Source of the DNA: Algimonas arctica | GTDB lineage: Bacteria > Pseudomonadota > Alphaproteobacteria > Caulobacterales > Maricaulaceae | Length of the DNA stretch: 64,000 bases | NCBI RefSeq assembly: GCF_014652695.1 | Contig: NZ_BMZH01000001.1 | Coordinates: 186,001-250,000 of the forward strand | Direction: 5' to 3' | Part shown: piece by piece, positions 34,901 through 43,064 of the stretch | How positions within the stretch are numbered: the first letter of the stretch is position 1 | Layout: every line of letters starts with the position of its first letter | Position numbers and translations under genes: made by a program | Notes under the pieces: model-generated | Databases searched by the model: none | Seen by the model: the letters and a program-made list of their open reading frames with translations, nothing else | Told to the model about the DNA's origin: nothing

Positions 34901-36789
34901 GCAGTGATTCAGCGCGTATGATCGTTCGGGATCCTGTGACCGTGCAACTCTCACTGCCGCGTTTTCTTGCGCCGGGGGACCGCGCGATTGCGACCGTGGC
35001 GATGGACAATGTCGATGGCGCAAACGGTGACTATATCGCGCTTGTGAGCCGCGACGGTTTGGATGTTGGCGAAGCCCAGCGGACGTTGGCTCAAGGAGAG
35101 CGCAGCGAAGACGGGATCGCGCTGGTCGCTGAGGGTGCGGGTGTTTCAACCTATACACTCTCGGCGCGGGGACCCGATTTTACGGTCTCTCGCGATTATC
35201 AAATCGAAACCCGTTCTGCTAATTTACCCGAGACCCGGACGCGCTTTGTGAAGCTTGATGCTGGGGCGGACGTGACGCTCGATTTCACAGAGGATCGCAG
35301 CGGCCTGATCGCGCAATCGATGGAAACGCTTGTATCTGCGAGCTTCTCGCCGGGACTCGATCCGCGTCCGTTGATCGCGTCACTGCAACATTACCCCTAT
35401 GGCTGTACGGAGCAAACTGTCAGTGTCGCGATGCCGCTCTTACTCTCTGAAAGTCTCGGAAACATTCCCGGATTTGGCGATGATCAGCGCCGTCGATCGG
35501 TGCAAGCCGCCGTCGACACGGTGTTAAGTCGACAAAGCTCAGATGGGGCGTTCGGATTGTGGAGTCGGGGAGACGGTAATGCCAGCCCCTATCTGCAACT
35601 CTATGCCAGTGACTTTATCCTACAAGCAGAGGCCGACGGTTTGACCGTCCCAGCCGGCGCAAAACGCCGGACACTGGATGCTGTCCGTTCAATCGTAAAC
35701 CTTGATGAAAACACAAGTCTGTCACTCGATTACAATTTCGGTTTGGATAATGACTCGCCGGATTATGAACTCCGCTCCGCTGAGCGTGCGGCTATCGCAT
35801 CGGCTTTGTTGGCGCGGCATGACCGTGTGAAGAAGTCAGATTTGCTTTATCTCGACCGCCGTTTTGGCGAGCGGATGAAGAGTTCGATTGCGCAGTCACA
35901 CTTAGGGTTTGCGCTTGCCGCAATGGGTGAAACTGACCGTGCCCAAGCCGCTTTCGCGCGCGCTGCCATCCGGATCGGAGATGAAGGAATGAGCTATTAT
36001 GACAGTGACGTCCGCAACGCGGCCGCACTTGTGGCTCTGTCAGACACGCTGCCAGAAGCGGCTTTGACGTCCGCCATGTTGACCTTGCAGGTTGATCAAC
36101 CTGAAAACCTCAACACGCATGAAAAGTCTTGGGTTCTTCGCGCTTTGGCAGGGCGTCGCACGAGCGGCGTCCCGTTCAGCGGTAGCTCAGACTGGATTGT
36201 ATCCGGTGCCGCCGCCAGTCGGACAGTTTCTGATCAAATACGGTCGCTGACCCTGTCTAATTCTGAAAGCGCGCCTGTCTGGGTTCAAGTGTCCGTAACG
36301 GGCCGTTCGTCCGGCGTAACTCCAGCTCGCTCGCAAGGCGCAACATTGGCTAAAACGCTGTTCGATATGAACGGTAATCCAATGCGCGTCGGAGCAATTT
36401 CGCGTGGGGAACGACTGGTTATTCTCATCGACGCCGACGCGGGCAGTCGCGACTCCGCGATGTGGATCATGGCCGACCTCTTGCCAGCAGGGTTTGAGAT
36501 TGAAACGATCCTGACGCCAGAGGATGCGGGTGAGACGGGTCCGTTCGCATGGTTGGGTGATTTATCGTCTGTAGACATGACGGAAGCGCGGGATGATCGG
36601 TTTATTGCGTCTTGGCGCACCGCGTCGCGTTATGACGATAGCACCCGCCGGGTCGCCTATGTCGTCCGCGCCGTCACTCAAGGGGACTTCACCCTGCCGG
36701 GCGCGCATTTGGAAGATATGTATCGTCCAAGCCGCATGGCATCGACTGCAAGCGGGCGAATTTCTGTCACGCCGCAACCGACGCTTTGA
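31918..36789 (+). CDS. Bacterial alpha-2-macroglobulin (YfhM-like)
   Basis: A 1623-residue periplasmic protease trap. A signal-anchor helix (ILGLSLASILAGSGALGYF) is followed by MG/A2M_N domains (GVYRPGETVHLTALIRD marks one), the bait-region part, and a complement-like helical domain. The internal thioester is intact: Cys1163 in YGCTEQ matches the CxEQ pattern. It is thought to bind attacking proteases covalently and protect a damaged envelope. The ATG at 31918 has GGGAGG 10 bases upstream; an in-frame GTG at 31894 lies before that site and is rejected. The stop overlaps the pbpC start (TTGA), the classic A2M-PbpC pairing. Confidence 0.94.
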   Translation: MSTQKGWILGLSLASILAGSGALGYFLGSDRSGTTGLSPQTITQSGVDRPVSNGPDLAAIDASPAFDSEQGTRTLSYLGLNATTEEGTPKVCLRFSSQLNADSVITDKAFVRVAPEAPFSLQVDGRSLCLLGLDEEAEQTVTVLPGFAAANGAELTQQIVETVTFDPKPAMVGFVGDGIILPRTDNAVLGLKAMNADAVDLTLYRVNHRALFDQTPEMGETTVEGDWSWNSEAWNTRVEIHTDQIDMSGAVNALVEVGYPLASVVSENGPGAYIVEIKRATEANRAATAWRWLYVTDLALASYRTSDALDVTVRSIATARTVSDVKLTVIARNNDVLAVAQSDANGRARFPGAALRGTGNMAPKMVLAYAGDEDFAALDLARSPLDLTAYDVTGRDASGLVDAFMFTERGVYRPGETVHLTALIRDAQAKAAFDRDGTLIIRRPDGTEFSEARVSPRDEAGALIRQILLPKAAARGRWTAELSLDGLDVVGSVRFAVEDFIPEQLRLDVRADESPVQLGTPRPLTIAADFLYGAKGRGLDAEAEARVSVDPNPFPQWADYGFDDAVETYREQFVFFGQGSTSEDGLFQTSIELAGDEFRSSSPLRLFVTAGVAEPSGRYVRDSLFLPLRSEPVYVGFDPAFDGGYAKRNMPANIALIAVDAMGEQIAADGTISLIREDYDYHWYREDGRWRYRRDRRDIIVEEASLSLSANEPYQFSKALPYGEYRLQFVTDAGARFSYQFGSGWRRAGGDADTPDRLEIGLSQASVTPGDTIVLTVNSPFSGVGELVIADRAVKTVQTIRINEGESEIRLPISKAWTTDLYAMVTVYTPGAEAQPRRAVGLVHIPMDRSKQTLAVSLDMPERVLPRTQQEVVVKVAGLDGEQAFLTLAAVDTGILQITDYNPPEPDAYYFGKLAFPIDVFDDYARMLAPFSSRDRVGGDALGGAGLSVVPTTVVSLFQGPVSIRNGTATVTLDVPDFQGELTVMAVAWSKTKLGSDSARMIVRDPVTVQLSLPRFLAPGDRAIATVAMDNVDGANGDYIALVSRDGLDVGEAQRTLAQGERSEDGIALVAEGAGVSTYTLSARGPDFTVSRDYQIETRSANLPETRTRFVKLDAGADVTLDFTEDRSGLIAQSMETLVSASFSPGLDPRPLIASLQHYPYGCTEQTVSVAMPLLLSESLGNIPGFGDDQRRRSVQAAVDTVLSRQSSDGAFGLWSRGDGNASPYLQLYASDFILQAEADGLTVPAGAKRRTLDAVRSIVNLDENTSLSLDYNFGLDNDSPDYELRSAERAAIASALLARHDRVKKSDLLYLDRRFGERMKSSIAQSHLGFALAAMGETDRAQAAFARAAIRIGDEGMSYYDSDVRNAAALVALSDTLPEAALTSAMLTLQVDQPENLNTHEKSWVLRALAGRRTSGVPFSGSSDWIVSGAAASRTVSDQIRSLTLSNSESAPVWVQVSVTGRSSGVTPARSQGATLAKTLFDMNGNPMRVGAISRGERLVILIDADAGSRDSAMWIMADLLPAGFEIETILTPEDAGETGPFAWLGDLSSVDMTEARDDRFIASWRTASRYDDSTRRVAYVVRAVTQGDFTLPGAHLEDMYRPSRMASTASGRISVTPQPTL

Positions 36790-38774
36790 GAAAAAAACCG
36801 CTCATACTCGCAGGCGTCATTGCGCTAACGGTTGGCTGGTTCTGCTTGCCAACCCTTCCGGATGACGCCGATACAGTCTCCTCTGTCTTGCGCGACAGGA
36901 GCGGTGAAATTCTCCATATTGCGAGTGTTGAAGACGGTCGTGTTCGGCTTCAAGCCGATTTAGATCGGATTGATCCCGCGTATATTGAGGCATTAATCGC
37001 GATCGAAGATCAGCGATTTTACAGCCATATGGGTGTCGATCCGCTGGCGATTGGGCGGGCGATCAAAAGCAATTTCAGCGCGGGTGAGGTTGTGTCCGGC
37101 GCGTCGACTCTGACGCAACAACTCGGGCGTCAATACGAGCCGCGACCGCGGACCTTGCCGACCAAAATGATTGAAGCGATTGAGGCGGTTCGTTTTGATC
37201 TGAGGATGAGCAAAGACGAGCAATTGGAACGCTATCTGACTCGGATTTCTTACGGATCTAACATTGAAGGGATTGAGGCCGCCTCGCGCATATGGCTCGG
37301 TAAATCGCCCCGTTATTTAAGCCCAGACGAAATCGCGCTTCTTCTCGCCCTACCGCAGTCACCAGAAGCGCGTCGTCCGGATCGTAATCCCGTAGCCGCC
37401 AAAACAGGGCGTGACCGTGTGCTCGACCGCATGGTCACGGGTGGTTTGCTCGATCGTGACACGGCGATTATGGCCAAAGCACAGCCTGTGCCGACACAGA
37501 AGCGCGCCTTACCGAACCGGGACATCCTCGCACACCAGACCTTTGGCGGCGGGATCAGTACGCTGAATGCATCAGAGCAAGCCCGCGTTGCCCGGCACTT
37601 GGCCGACTGGACCCACAAGCAGCCCGTTCCCGTGAATGCCGCCGCGATGATTATCCATGTGCCAACCCGCGAAGTCCTTGCTTTGGTCGGGACGGGCGCA
37701 CGAGACCATGCGGGCGGCTGGATTGACATGACTGATCGGGTGCGGTCACCCGGATCGACTCTAAAACCGTTTATTTACGCGATGGCGCGCGATGACGGGA
37801 CGCTGGATATGGACAGCGATATGCGCGACGCCCCGACCCGATTTGGCTCCTATCGCCCAGAGAATTTCACGCGCCGCTACCACGGCACTGTGACCGTGCG
37901 CGAAGCGCTGCAACATTCGCTCAATGTTCCGGCGGTCACAGCCTTGCACGCCGTTGGTGCCGAACGGTTCCGGGCGGCATTGTCGGCGGCAGGTCCAGAG
38001 GCACGCGGTCGGGTTGGCGACACAAAAGGGGAAGGCTTAGCGCTGGCCTTGGGTGGTACAGGCTTGTCAGCACGCGACCTCGCCGTACTTTACACGGCAT
38101 TGGGTAATGGCGGCGAGGCGGGGCCCTTGCGATTTAAACCGGATGCGCCGGAGGGGGAAATATACCGCCTTGTGTCAGCGGAAACGGCCAAGGCGGTAAC
38201 GGAGGCTTTACGCGGCGCGCCAGTACCCAAAGGCTTTGCCAATATGTCGGGTATCGGGCGTATCGCCTATAAGACCGGGACATCCTATGGTTTTCGCGAT
38301 AGTTGGGCCGCCGGGCTGGCGGGTGAATATGCCGTGATCGTTTGGACCGGCCGCCCGGACGGTGCGCCGCGACCGGGCGCGACGGGTCGGGGCTCCGCGG
38401 CGCCACTTTTGTTTGATATCGCCGCACCCTTTGCGGACGTGGTCCGTGACGGGACTACGATTGACGCGCCGACGGCCTTGAAATCAGTGGCCGCGCAGAC
38501 GGATGATGGTCCGATTATTCTGTTCCCATCCAGCGGGACGGAGGTGCTGCAAAGCGGACGAGGACTATCGATTTCTGTTGATAGTGAGCTGCCTGTGCAA
38601 TTGTTCGTGTCGGGTGCTCCTGTGCCGCGTCAGGGTGGCTTATCTGTCTGGACACCGGACGCACCGGGCTTTTACCGTGTCAGTGCAATCGACACAAAAG
38701 GCCGATCAACGAATGCCGATATCCGTGTCGTCACGCGTGACCAATTGATCGACGCGCCGCCGCAGTTCCGCTAA
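36786..38774 (+). CDS. pbpC: Penicillin-binding protein 1C
   Basis: A 662-residue bifunctional class A PBP. It has one N-terminal membrane helix, a GT51 domain with catalytic Glu74 in IEDQRFYSHMG and GASTLTQQLGRQ, then a transpeptidase with STLK (Ser324, Lys327), SLN and KTGTSYGFRD motifs. The last ~90 residues are the BiPBP_C domain. It makes or repairs peptidoglycan and is the usual partner of the protease-trap alpha-2-macroglobulin. The start is TTG overlapping the upstream stop, so translation is coupled. The 3' end overlaps the convergent glycosylase gene by 69 bases. Confidence 0.95.
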   Translation: MRKKPLILAGVIALTVGWFCLPTLPDDADTVSSVLRDRSGEILHIASVEDGRVRLQADLDRIDPAYIEALIAIEDQRFYSHMGVDPLAIGRAIKSNFSAGEVVSGASTLTQQLGRQYEPRPRTLPTKMIEAIEAVRFDLRMSKDEQLERYLTRISYGSNIEGIEAASRIWLGKSPRYLSPDEIALLLALPQSPEARRPDRNPVAAKTGRDRVLDRMVTGGLLDRDTAIMAKAQPVPTQKRALPNRDILAHQTFGGGISTLNASEQARVARHLADWTHKQPVPVNAAAMIIHVPTREVLALVGTGARDHAGGWIDMTDRVRSPGSTLKPFIYAMARDDGTLDMDSDMRDAPTRFGSYRPENFTRRYHGTVTVREALQHSLNVPAVTALHAVGAERFRAALSAAGPEARGRVGDTKGEGLALALGGTGLSARDLAVLYTALGNGGEAGPLRFKPDAPEGEIYRLVSAETAKAVTEALRGAPVPKGFANMSGIGRIAYKTGTSYGFRDSWAAGLAGEYAVIVWTGRPDGAPRPGATGRGSAAPLLFDIAAPFADVVRDGTTIDAPTALKSVAAQTDDGPIILFPSSGTEVLQSGRGLSISVDSELPVQLFVSGAPVPRQGGLSVWTPDAPGFYRVSAIDTKGRSTNADIRVVTRDQLIDAPPQFR

Positions 38775-39323
38775 TTCCGCGGCGAACCAGTCATGCCGCT
38801 TGATCCACCCATTATTGCGCCAGGACGGATGTGGCAGGGGCATAATTTTGGGGCCATAAGCGCGCCAATGACGCACCGTTTCTGTTAAATTGCGTTCAGC
38901 TTTTGCGCCCAAAACATGTTTCACGGCATACATCCCGACCAGCAATGTGAGCTCAACTTGCTGCAATTGCGCGTCTAATTGGGGATGCCAAAGTGGCGCG
39001 CACTCACGGCGAGGGGGCAAGTCACCGCCTTTGGCATCCTGTCCCGGAAAACAAAACCCCATCGGCGTGACAGCAAAATTATCGACATTGTAAAACTCTG
39101 CGGGCGTGACAGCCAACCACTCGCGCAAGCGTCGACCCGACGGATCATTGAATGTCAGAGAGCTCGCGTGGGCGAGCGTGCCCGGGGCTTGTCCAATAAT
39201 TCGGATTTTGGCGTGTTTCCCGACTTGTAGAACAGGATTGGGTTCAACGGGCAGAGGGGGATTGGCATGGGCGCAAACACGACATGACCGGATCTCAGTG
39301 AGGAGGCTTTCGAACTTCGGCAT
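38706..39323 (-). CDS. Uracil-DNA glycosylase family protein
   Basis: A 205-residue UDG-fold protein. GQAPG near residue 45 is the family-4-type water-activating motif, and PHPSWRNNGW near the C-terminus is the HPS DNA-binding loop. CRVC at residues 14-17 plus later cysteines (GFCFPG, REC) could hold an iron-sulfur cluster as in families 4 and 5. It should remove uracil or a related damaged base. GAGGAG precedes the ATG. Exact substrate is not certain. Confidence 0.85.
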   Translation of the reverse strand: MPKFESLLTEIRSCRVCAHANPPLPVEPNPVLQVGKHAKIRIIGQAPGTLAHASSLTFNDPSGRRLREWLAVTPAEFYNVDNFAVTPMGFCFPGQDAKGGDLPPRRECAPLWHPQLDAQLQQVELTLLVGMYAVKHVLGAKAERNLTETVRHWRAYGPKIMPLPHPSWRNNGWIKRHDWFAAELAELRRRVDQLVTRDDTDIGIR

Positions 39324-39410
39324 TCAAGACTCCTCTGAAAGGGCAAACCATTCTACAAACAGGCGAAGATAACGCGTGAAATCTGCGCGTCTTTCCGTAA
39401 TGGAAGACTT

Positions 39411-40625
39411 ATGTCTGATAGCTTTTTTTCTCATATTTCTAATGAACTCGAACAGATCGAGGCTGACGGGCTTTATAAACGCGAGCGGATCATCACGAGC
39501 GCGCAAGACGCGGAAATTCAAATTCAGGATAACGGTAGCAAAGACGTCCTGAATTTTTGCGCGAACAACTATCTCGGTCTGGCGGACGCACCGGAACTCA
39601 TCGTGGCCAGTAAACAAGCCCTCGATGATCATGGGTTTGGGATGGCGAGTGTGCGGTTCATTTGCGGAACGCAGGGCCAGCACAGAGAGCTCGAACACGC
39701 GATTGCGCAGTGGCTCGGCTATGACGACACGATCCTTTATGCCGCTTGTTTTGATGCCAATGGCGGCTTGTTTGAGCCCCTACTTGGTCCCGAAGATGCG
39801 ATTGTGTCGGACAGCCTTAATCATGCGTCGATCATTGATGGCATCCGCCTCTGCAAAGCCAAACGCTACCGCTACAAGAATAATGACATGGCCGACCTTG
39901 AGGTCCAATTGAAACAGGCGCGTGAAGACGGTGCGCGCCATATTTTAATTGCGACGGATGGTGTGTTCTCCATGGATGGTACGATCTGCAATCTTGCTGG
40001 CGTCGTCGCGCTCAAGAAAAAATATGATGCTTTGCTCATGGTGGATGATTGTCACTCCACCGGCTTTATGGGCGAGCAAGGTCGTGGCACAGCGAGCCAA
40101 TGCGGCGTTCATGATTTTGAAGGCGGGCGCGGCGTTGATATTCTCACTGGAACGCTTGGCAAGGCGCTCGGCGGGGCGATGGGCGGCTTCACCTGCGCGC
40201 GCCAAGAAGTCATCGATATTCTGCGCCAGCGCTCGCGGCCTTATCTCTTTTCCAACAGTCTTGCGCCTAATCTCGTCGGCGCGTCGCTTAAGGCTATCGA
40301 AATGGCGAAAGAGGGCGACGATTTGCGCGTGCATTTGTTTGAGAATGCAAAACGGTTCCGCGACGGCATGACCAAGGCGGGGTTCGATCTCCTGCCCGGT
40401 GAACACCCGATTATTCCCGTCATGCTGCACGATGCGAAAGTGGCGCAAGACATGAGCACGCGGCTGCTGGATGAAGGTATCTACGTTATCGGGTTCTTCT
40501 TTCCGGTTGTCCCCAAAGGACTGGCGCGCATTCGCACGCAGATGAGCGCGGCGCATACGCCAGAGCAAATCGACCGCGCTATTGCAGCGTTTACAAAGGT
40601 CGGAAAAGACCTCGGTATTGTCTAG
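39411..40625 (+). CDS. kbl: Glycine C-acetyltransferase (2-amino-3-ketobutyrate CoA ligase)
   Basis: A 404-residue PLP enzyme of the alpha-oxoamine synthase family. FCANNYLGLA, DDCHSTGFMG and the PLP lysine Lys251 in GTLGKALGG are clear. It cleaves 2-amino-3-ketobutyrate, made by threonine dehydrogenase, with CoA into glycine and acetyl-CoA. A tdh gene lies 737 bases downstream on the same strand, but an inverted ZIP-like gene separates the two, so they are not one simple operon. GGAAG precedes the ATG. Confidence 0.95.
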   Translation: MSDSFFSHISNELEQIEADGLYKRERIITSAQDAEIQIQDNGSKDVLNFCANNYLGLADAPELIVASKQALDDHGFGMASVRFICGTQGQHRELEHAIAQWLGYDDTILYAACFDANGGLFEPLLGPEDAIVSDSLNHASIIDGIRLCKAKRYRYKNNDMADLEVQLKQAREDGARHILIATDGVFSMDGTICNLAGVVALKKKYDALLMVDDCHSTGFMGEQGRGTASQCGVHDFEGGRGVDILTGTLGKALGGAMGGFTCARQEVIDILRQRSRPYLFSNSLAPNLVGASLKAIEMAKEGDDLRVHLFENAKRFRDGMTKAGFDLLPGEHPIIPVMLHDAKVAQDMSTRLLDEGIYVIGFFFPVVPKGLARIRTQMSAAHTPEQIDRAIAAFTKVGKDLGIV

Positions 40626-41320
40626 TTGCTAAGTTGATGCAGACATATCGCAAATATGAGGCCCACGGTCACAGCGAAACCTGCCGAATGACGGCTGTTT
40701 TTATAGGCGTTCGGGAAGACTTCGGAGGCGAGCGACACCACGACGGTCCCCGCCGCAAATCCACGAATGATGCCCAAGACGCCTTCGCTGACATAGGTCA
40801 AAGAAAAATAACCGATCAGCGCGGCCGCGGCAAGAATTACGGCTGTTCCCGACCACAGGGCAAGAATGCTGCCGACGCTACGTCCGCCGTCTCTCATTTG
40901 TTTGGCGCTCCCCGCGGCTTCGGGCAGATTCGACAAAAAGATCGACCCTGCCAGAGCGGCGACAGCTCCGGGGCCAGCGCCAATCAGAGCCACGCCCAAG
41001 GCGAGATTTTCCGGAATGCCGTCCAACGTCACTGCGACCAGCAATCCGCTTCCTTCAGAACGCTTTACCTTTTCGTCGATGATATAATTCACACAGGTGA
41101 AGAGGGTTCCGCCTGCCAAAATCGCGACCATCACAAACAAGAGTCCGGCTTGCTCAATCGCGGGCTCGATCAATTCCAAGGTTATGGAAATGATCAAGGC
41201 GCCTCCAGCCATGGCAATAAGCCATCCCATAACCCGGTTGCTCAACCATCCCGACAACCCGAGTCCTGCGCCCAAAATGAGCGCGCCCGACACGAGGGCT
41301 ATCAAAATCCAAACCAGCAT
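40622..41320 (-). CDS. ZIP-like transporter with unusual metal-site residues
   Basis: A 232-residue protein with about eight helices, in the arrangement of ZIP metal transporters. In canonical ZIPs helix 4 carries HNxPEG and helix 5 carries HNxPEG or HExxH. Here helix 4 reads DGIPEN (Asp100, Glu104, Asn105) and helix 5 reads SNLPEA (Ser130, Glu134), so both ligand histidines are gone while the prolines and glutamates remain. It may carry another ion or be inactive. AAGGACA precedes the ATG at 41320. The gene is divergent from tdh by 41 bases and shares a 4-bp stop overlap with kbl. Confidence 0.78.
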   Translation of the reverse strand: MLVWILIALVSGALILGAGLGLSGWLSNRVMGWLIAMAGGALIISITLELIEPAIEQAGLLFVMVAILAGGTLFTCVNYIIDEKVKRSEGSGLLVAVTLDGIPENLALGVALIGAGPGAVAALAGSIFLSNLPEAAGSAKQMRDGGRSVGSILALWSGTAVILAAAALIGYFSLTYVSEGVLGIIRGFAAGTVVVSLASEVFPNAYKNSRHSAGFAVTVGLIFAICLHQLSN

Positions 41321-41361
41321 GGGCTGTCCTTTATGGGTTTGCCTAACAATAGAGATGTTCA

Positions 41362-42408
41362 ATGGTCGATACGATGAAAGCGCTGGTTAAGGCAAAGTCA
41401 GAAAAGGGCCTCTGGATGCAAGATGTACCTGTGCCAGAGATCGCTCCGAACGAAGTGCTGATCCGGATAGAAAAAACCGCCATCTGCGGCACCGATATGC
41501 ACATCTATAAATGGGATGAGTGGGCACAGAAGAATGTGCCCGTACCCATGGTGGTGGGTCACGAATATGGCGGTACGGTCGCGGCTATCGGCAGCACAGT
41601 CACACGGGTTAAAGTGGGGGAACGGGTTAGCGGGGAAGGCCATGTCGTTGGCACGCGGTCGCGTAATGCGCGCGCGGGCAAGTTCCACCTTGATCCCGAC
41701 ACCAAAGGGATTGGCGTCAATTTACCGGGCGCATTTGCGGAATATTTGGCCTTGCCAGAATTCAACGTCATCCCCCTTGGCGATAAGTTTGATTTAGAAA
41801 TCGCGGCTATCCTCGATCCCCTCGGCAATGCGGTGCATACGGCGCTGGCCTATGACTTGGTCGGCGAAGATGTGCTGATTACGGGGGCTGGGCCGATTGG
41901 TATTATGGCGGCGCGTGTCTGTGAACGGGCCGGTGCACGGCGGATTGTCCTCACCGACATTAATGATTGGCGGCTTAACTTCGCTAAATCGATCACGTCT
42001 CGCACGACCATGGTCAATTCGATGAATCAGGATTTGAAAGCGGTGATGAATGATATCGGCATGACCGAAGGGTTCGATGTGGGTTTGGAAATGAGTGGGG
42101 CGAAGCCAGCCTTTGATCAAATGCTCGACACCATGTTGATGGGCGGGAACATGGCCATGCTCGGTATTCCCGCGACGCCTTACCCGGTTGACCTTGGTAA
42201 GATCGTTGGCAAAGCGCTGACGCTCAAGGGGATCTACGGACGGCAAATGTATGAAACATGGTTCAAGATGCTCGCCATGATCGACAGCGGCCTCGATATG
42301 AAAGCCATGATTACGCACCGTTTCCCGGCTCGCGATTTTCAACAGGCGTTTGACCTGATGGAAACGGGTAAAACCGGGAAGGTAATACTCGACTGGACAC
42401 AAGTGTGA
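41362..42408 (+). CDS. tdh: L-threonine 3-dehydrogenase, lacking structural-zinc cysteines
   Basis: A 348-residue zinc-dependent MDR dehydrogenase very close to E. coli Tdh through TAICGTDMHIYKWDEW, VPMVVGHEYGG and DPLGNAVHTAL. It oxidises threonine to 2-amino-3-ketobutyrate for Kbl. Catalytic zinc residues Cys42, His67 and Glu68 are present. The four cysteines of the structural-zinc lobe in the E. coli enzyme (positions 93, 96, 99, 107) are Gly97, Ser100, Ala103 and Asp111 here. ATG at 41374 is another possible start, matching E. coli MKAL. The stop overlaps the next gene by GTGA. Confidence 0.93.
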   Translation: MVDTMKALVKAKSEKGLWMQDVPVPEIAPNEVLIRIEKTAICGTDMHIYKWDEWAQKNVPVPMVVGHEYGGTVAAIGSTVTRVKVGERVSGEGHVVGTRSRNARAGKFHLDPDTKGIGVNLPGAFAEYLALPEFNVIPLGDKFDLEIAAILDPLGNAVHTALAYDLVGEDVLITGAGPIGIMAARVCERAGARRIVLTDINDWRLNFAKSITSRTTMVNSMNQDLKAVMNDIGMTEGFDVGLEMSGAKPAFDQMLDTMLMGGNMAMLGIPATPYPVDLGKIVGKALTLKGIYGRQMYETWFKMLAMIDSGLDMKAMITHRFPARDFQQAFDLMETGKTGKVILDWTQV

Positions 42409-43064
42409 GCGCCGACACCGTTCCGCTGACGGGCTATGTGCGGTTCACTGAGGCCGAGATGGCGGCACGGTTAGAAGATTTTCGTATGCATATGTCCAAG
42501 CGTCGCACGATCAGAGACTTTGCCGACACGCCTGTGCCGCAGGCGCTGATCGAAACGGCCATAAATACAGCGGGCACCGCGCCGAGCGGGGCGAACTTTC
42601 AGCCTTGGCACTTTGTCGCGATTTCTGATCCTGAGACAAAAAAAGCAATCCGAGAGGCCGCTGAAGACGAAGAGCGGGCCTTTTACAACGGCCGCGCGTC
42701 GGATGAATGGCTGGACGCGCTTGCGCCGTTGGGCACGGATGATCAAAAACCGTTTCTCGAAACGGCGCCGTGGCTCATAGCTGTGTTTGCGCAGAAACGC
42801 GGCGAGCATGGGAAGAACTATTACGTCACAGAATCAGTCGGTCTGGCGACTGGCATGCTGATCACGGCGCTGCATTCGGTTGGACTTGGTACGCTGACCC
42901 ATACGCCTGCACCGATGACGTTTCTGCGTAATATTTGCGAGCGCCCAGAGACAGAAAAGCCGTTCGTGCTGCTAGTCGTTGGGTATCCAGCGGACGGATG
43001 CACCGTGCCTGCCCATGCGCTAGAGAAGAAGTCGTTAGACGAGATAGCGACGTTTAAGACTTAG
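42405..43064 (+). CDS. Nitroreductase-family flavoprotein, iodotyrosine-deiodinase-like
   Basis: A 219-residue FMN protein. KRRTIRDF at residues 32-39 and GTAPSGANFQPW are nitroreductase FMN motifs. The lid region has Glu90, Tyr94, Trp102 and Lys115. The Glu-Tyr-Lys spacing (+4, +21) equals that of the substrate-clamping triad of iodotyrosine deiodinase. Such enzymes reductively dehalogenate halotyrosines, and bacterial homologues are known. It begins with GTG overlapping the tdh stop, so it is co-translated with tdh. It ends in a 4-bp stop overlap with the threonine dehydratase gene. Real substrate unknown. Confidence 0.8.
   Translation: MSADTVPLTGYVRFTEAEMAARLEDFRMHMSKRRTIRDFADTPVPQALIETAINTAGTAPSGANFQPWHFVAISDPETKKAIREAAEDEERAFYNGRASDEWLDALAPLGTDDQKPFLETAPWLIAVFAQKRGEHGKNYYVTESVGLATGMLITALHSVGLGTLTHTPAPMTFLRNICERPETEKPFVLLVVGYPADGCTVPAHALEKKSLDEIATFKT

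Noticed and set aside
40634-41377. 247-codon frame on the plus strand across the ZIP-like gene
   Set aside because: Its translation is polar and lacks domains, while the opposite strand gives a clear multi-helix transporter.
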